From assembly GCA_016934295.1 (NCBI GenBank), contig JAFGTD010000038.1, positions 1 through 43,456 of the forward strand: 43,456 nucleotides of DNA, in the 5' to 3' direction. The DNA comes from Acidobacteriota bacterium (GTDB lineage: Bacteria; Acidobacteriota; UBA6911). Position numbers and translations under genes: made by a program. Positions within the stretch are counted from its first letter, which is position 1. The number at the start of each line of letters is the position of its first letter. Below are positions 43,240-43,456 of this stretch, piece after piece. The notes beneath the pieces were generated by a model. It was not told the DNA's origin. It saw only the letters and a program-made list of their open reading frames with translations, and made no database searches.

Positions 43240-43456
43240 TTTTCTACCTGAAGGCTAATCCAAGCTGCGGGAGGCCGCGCATCATCCCCGCCCAATAGCT
43301 GATGTGGCGTCTCAGGATTGGCTTCACGCCTTAGGGGCGACGCAGAAATAAATTTACATTTTGGCGCAGTGCAGGGCGGGCAGATGCTAAGGCGGCGCAA
43401 CTCTTTGAGTTGCGTTCCCGCGACGCAGGCAATGCGGGACATTGTCGAGAAGCGGC
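43240..43456. other. Structured, repeat-like region at the right edge
   Basis: No gene. CGCCTTAG (43327-43334) pairs with CTAAGGCG (43387-43394), CGCAACTC/GAGTTGCG form a perfect hairpin around TTT (43396-43414), and CCCGC/GCGGG pair at 43417-43438. Three stacked stems suggest an intergenic repeat or structured RNA, cut by the window edge. The first stem contains TTAGGGGCGA, close to the start of the TAGGGGCGAA repeats. Confidence 0.5.

Overview
The window reads as chromosomal DNA of an anaerobic, Gram-negative, rod-shaped bacterium, most likely a Desulfobacterota (deltaproteobacterial) lineage. This is inferred from a complete mre/mrd rod-shape operon, an RNase G/E with an interrupted S1 domain, a PpiD-type foldase, two ADP-forming acyl-CoA synthetases, class I and class III CoA-transferases and two kinds of molybdenum enzyme. 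There are no rRNA or tRNA genes, intact insertion sequences or CRISPR arrays that I can see. Names rest on motifs read by eye; no database search was possible.

Left part (1-13.3 kb): housekeeping. mazG (+) faces a long leftward unit read as GGDEF protein, mreB, mreC, mreD, mrdA (PBP2), rodA and then, after a 443-base leader, rng. A diguanylate cyclase with intact GGDEF and I-site motifs sits directly in front of mreB. A ppiD-like gene (+) and a PAS/phosphoacceptor protein without an ATPase domain (-) converge at a hairpin.

Middle (13.4-28.4 kb): accessory metabolism and rearranged DNA. A class I acyl-CoA:acetate CoA-transferase diverges from a fused ADP-forming acyl-CoA synthetase. A GC-rich CotH-kinase lipoprotein gene abuts the 3' remnant of an N-acetylmuramoyl-L-alanine amidase. 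A carboxylesterase follows a molybdopterin oxidoreductase with unusual cysteine spacing. Then come an SDR gene, a small protein made only of four 24-residue MshEN-like motifs with exact 5-residue spacers (a candidate stand-alone c-di-GMP effector), an amine-oxidase remnant, a CoA-disulfide-reductase-like flavoprotein and an EamA transporter bracketed by two copies of a palindrome.

Right part (28.4-43.4 kb): acyl-CoA catabolism. A thiolase and a dehydrogenase-hydratase fusion (domain order as in archaeal enzymes) form an operon opposite a second ADP-forming synthetase; together they can take a crotonyl/3-hydroxyacyl-CoA to acetyl-CoA and then to acetate plus ATP. After a VapBC pair and an L,D-transpeptidase remnant, an IclR regulator diverges from a two-subunit molybdenum hydroxylase followed by two class III CoA-transferases. 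The second of these lacks the catalytic Asp, suggesting a heteromeric BbsEF-like enzyme. This cluster is the best candidate for an undescribed catabolic pathway, and it may run past the right edge.

Two families of dispersed intergenic hairpins (TTTCGGTGAC-type palindromes and TAGGGGCGAA-type hairpins) and three C-terminal gene remnants show that the middle and right parts are actively rearranged.
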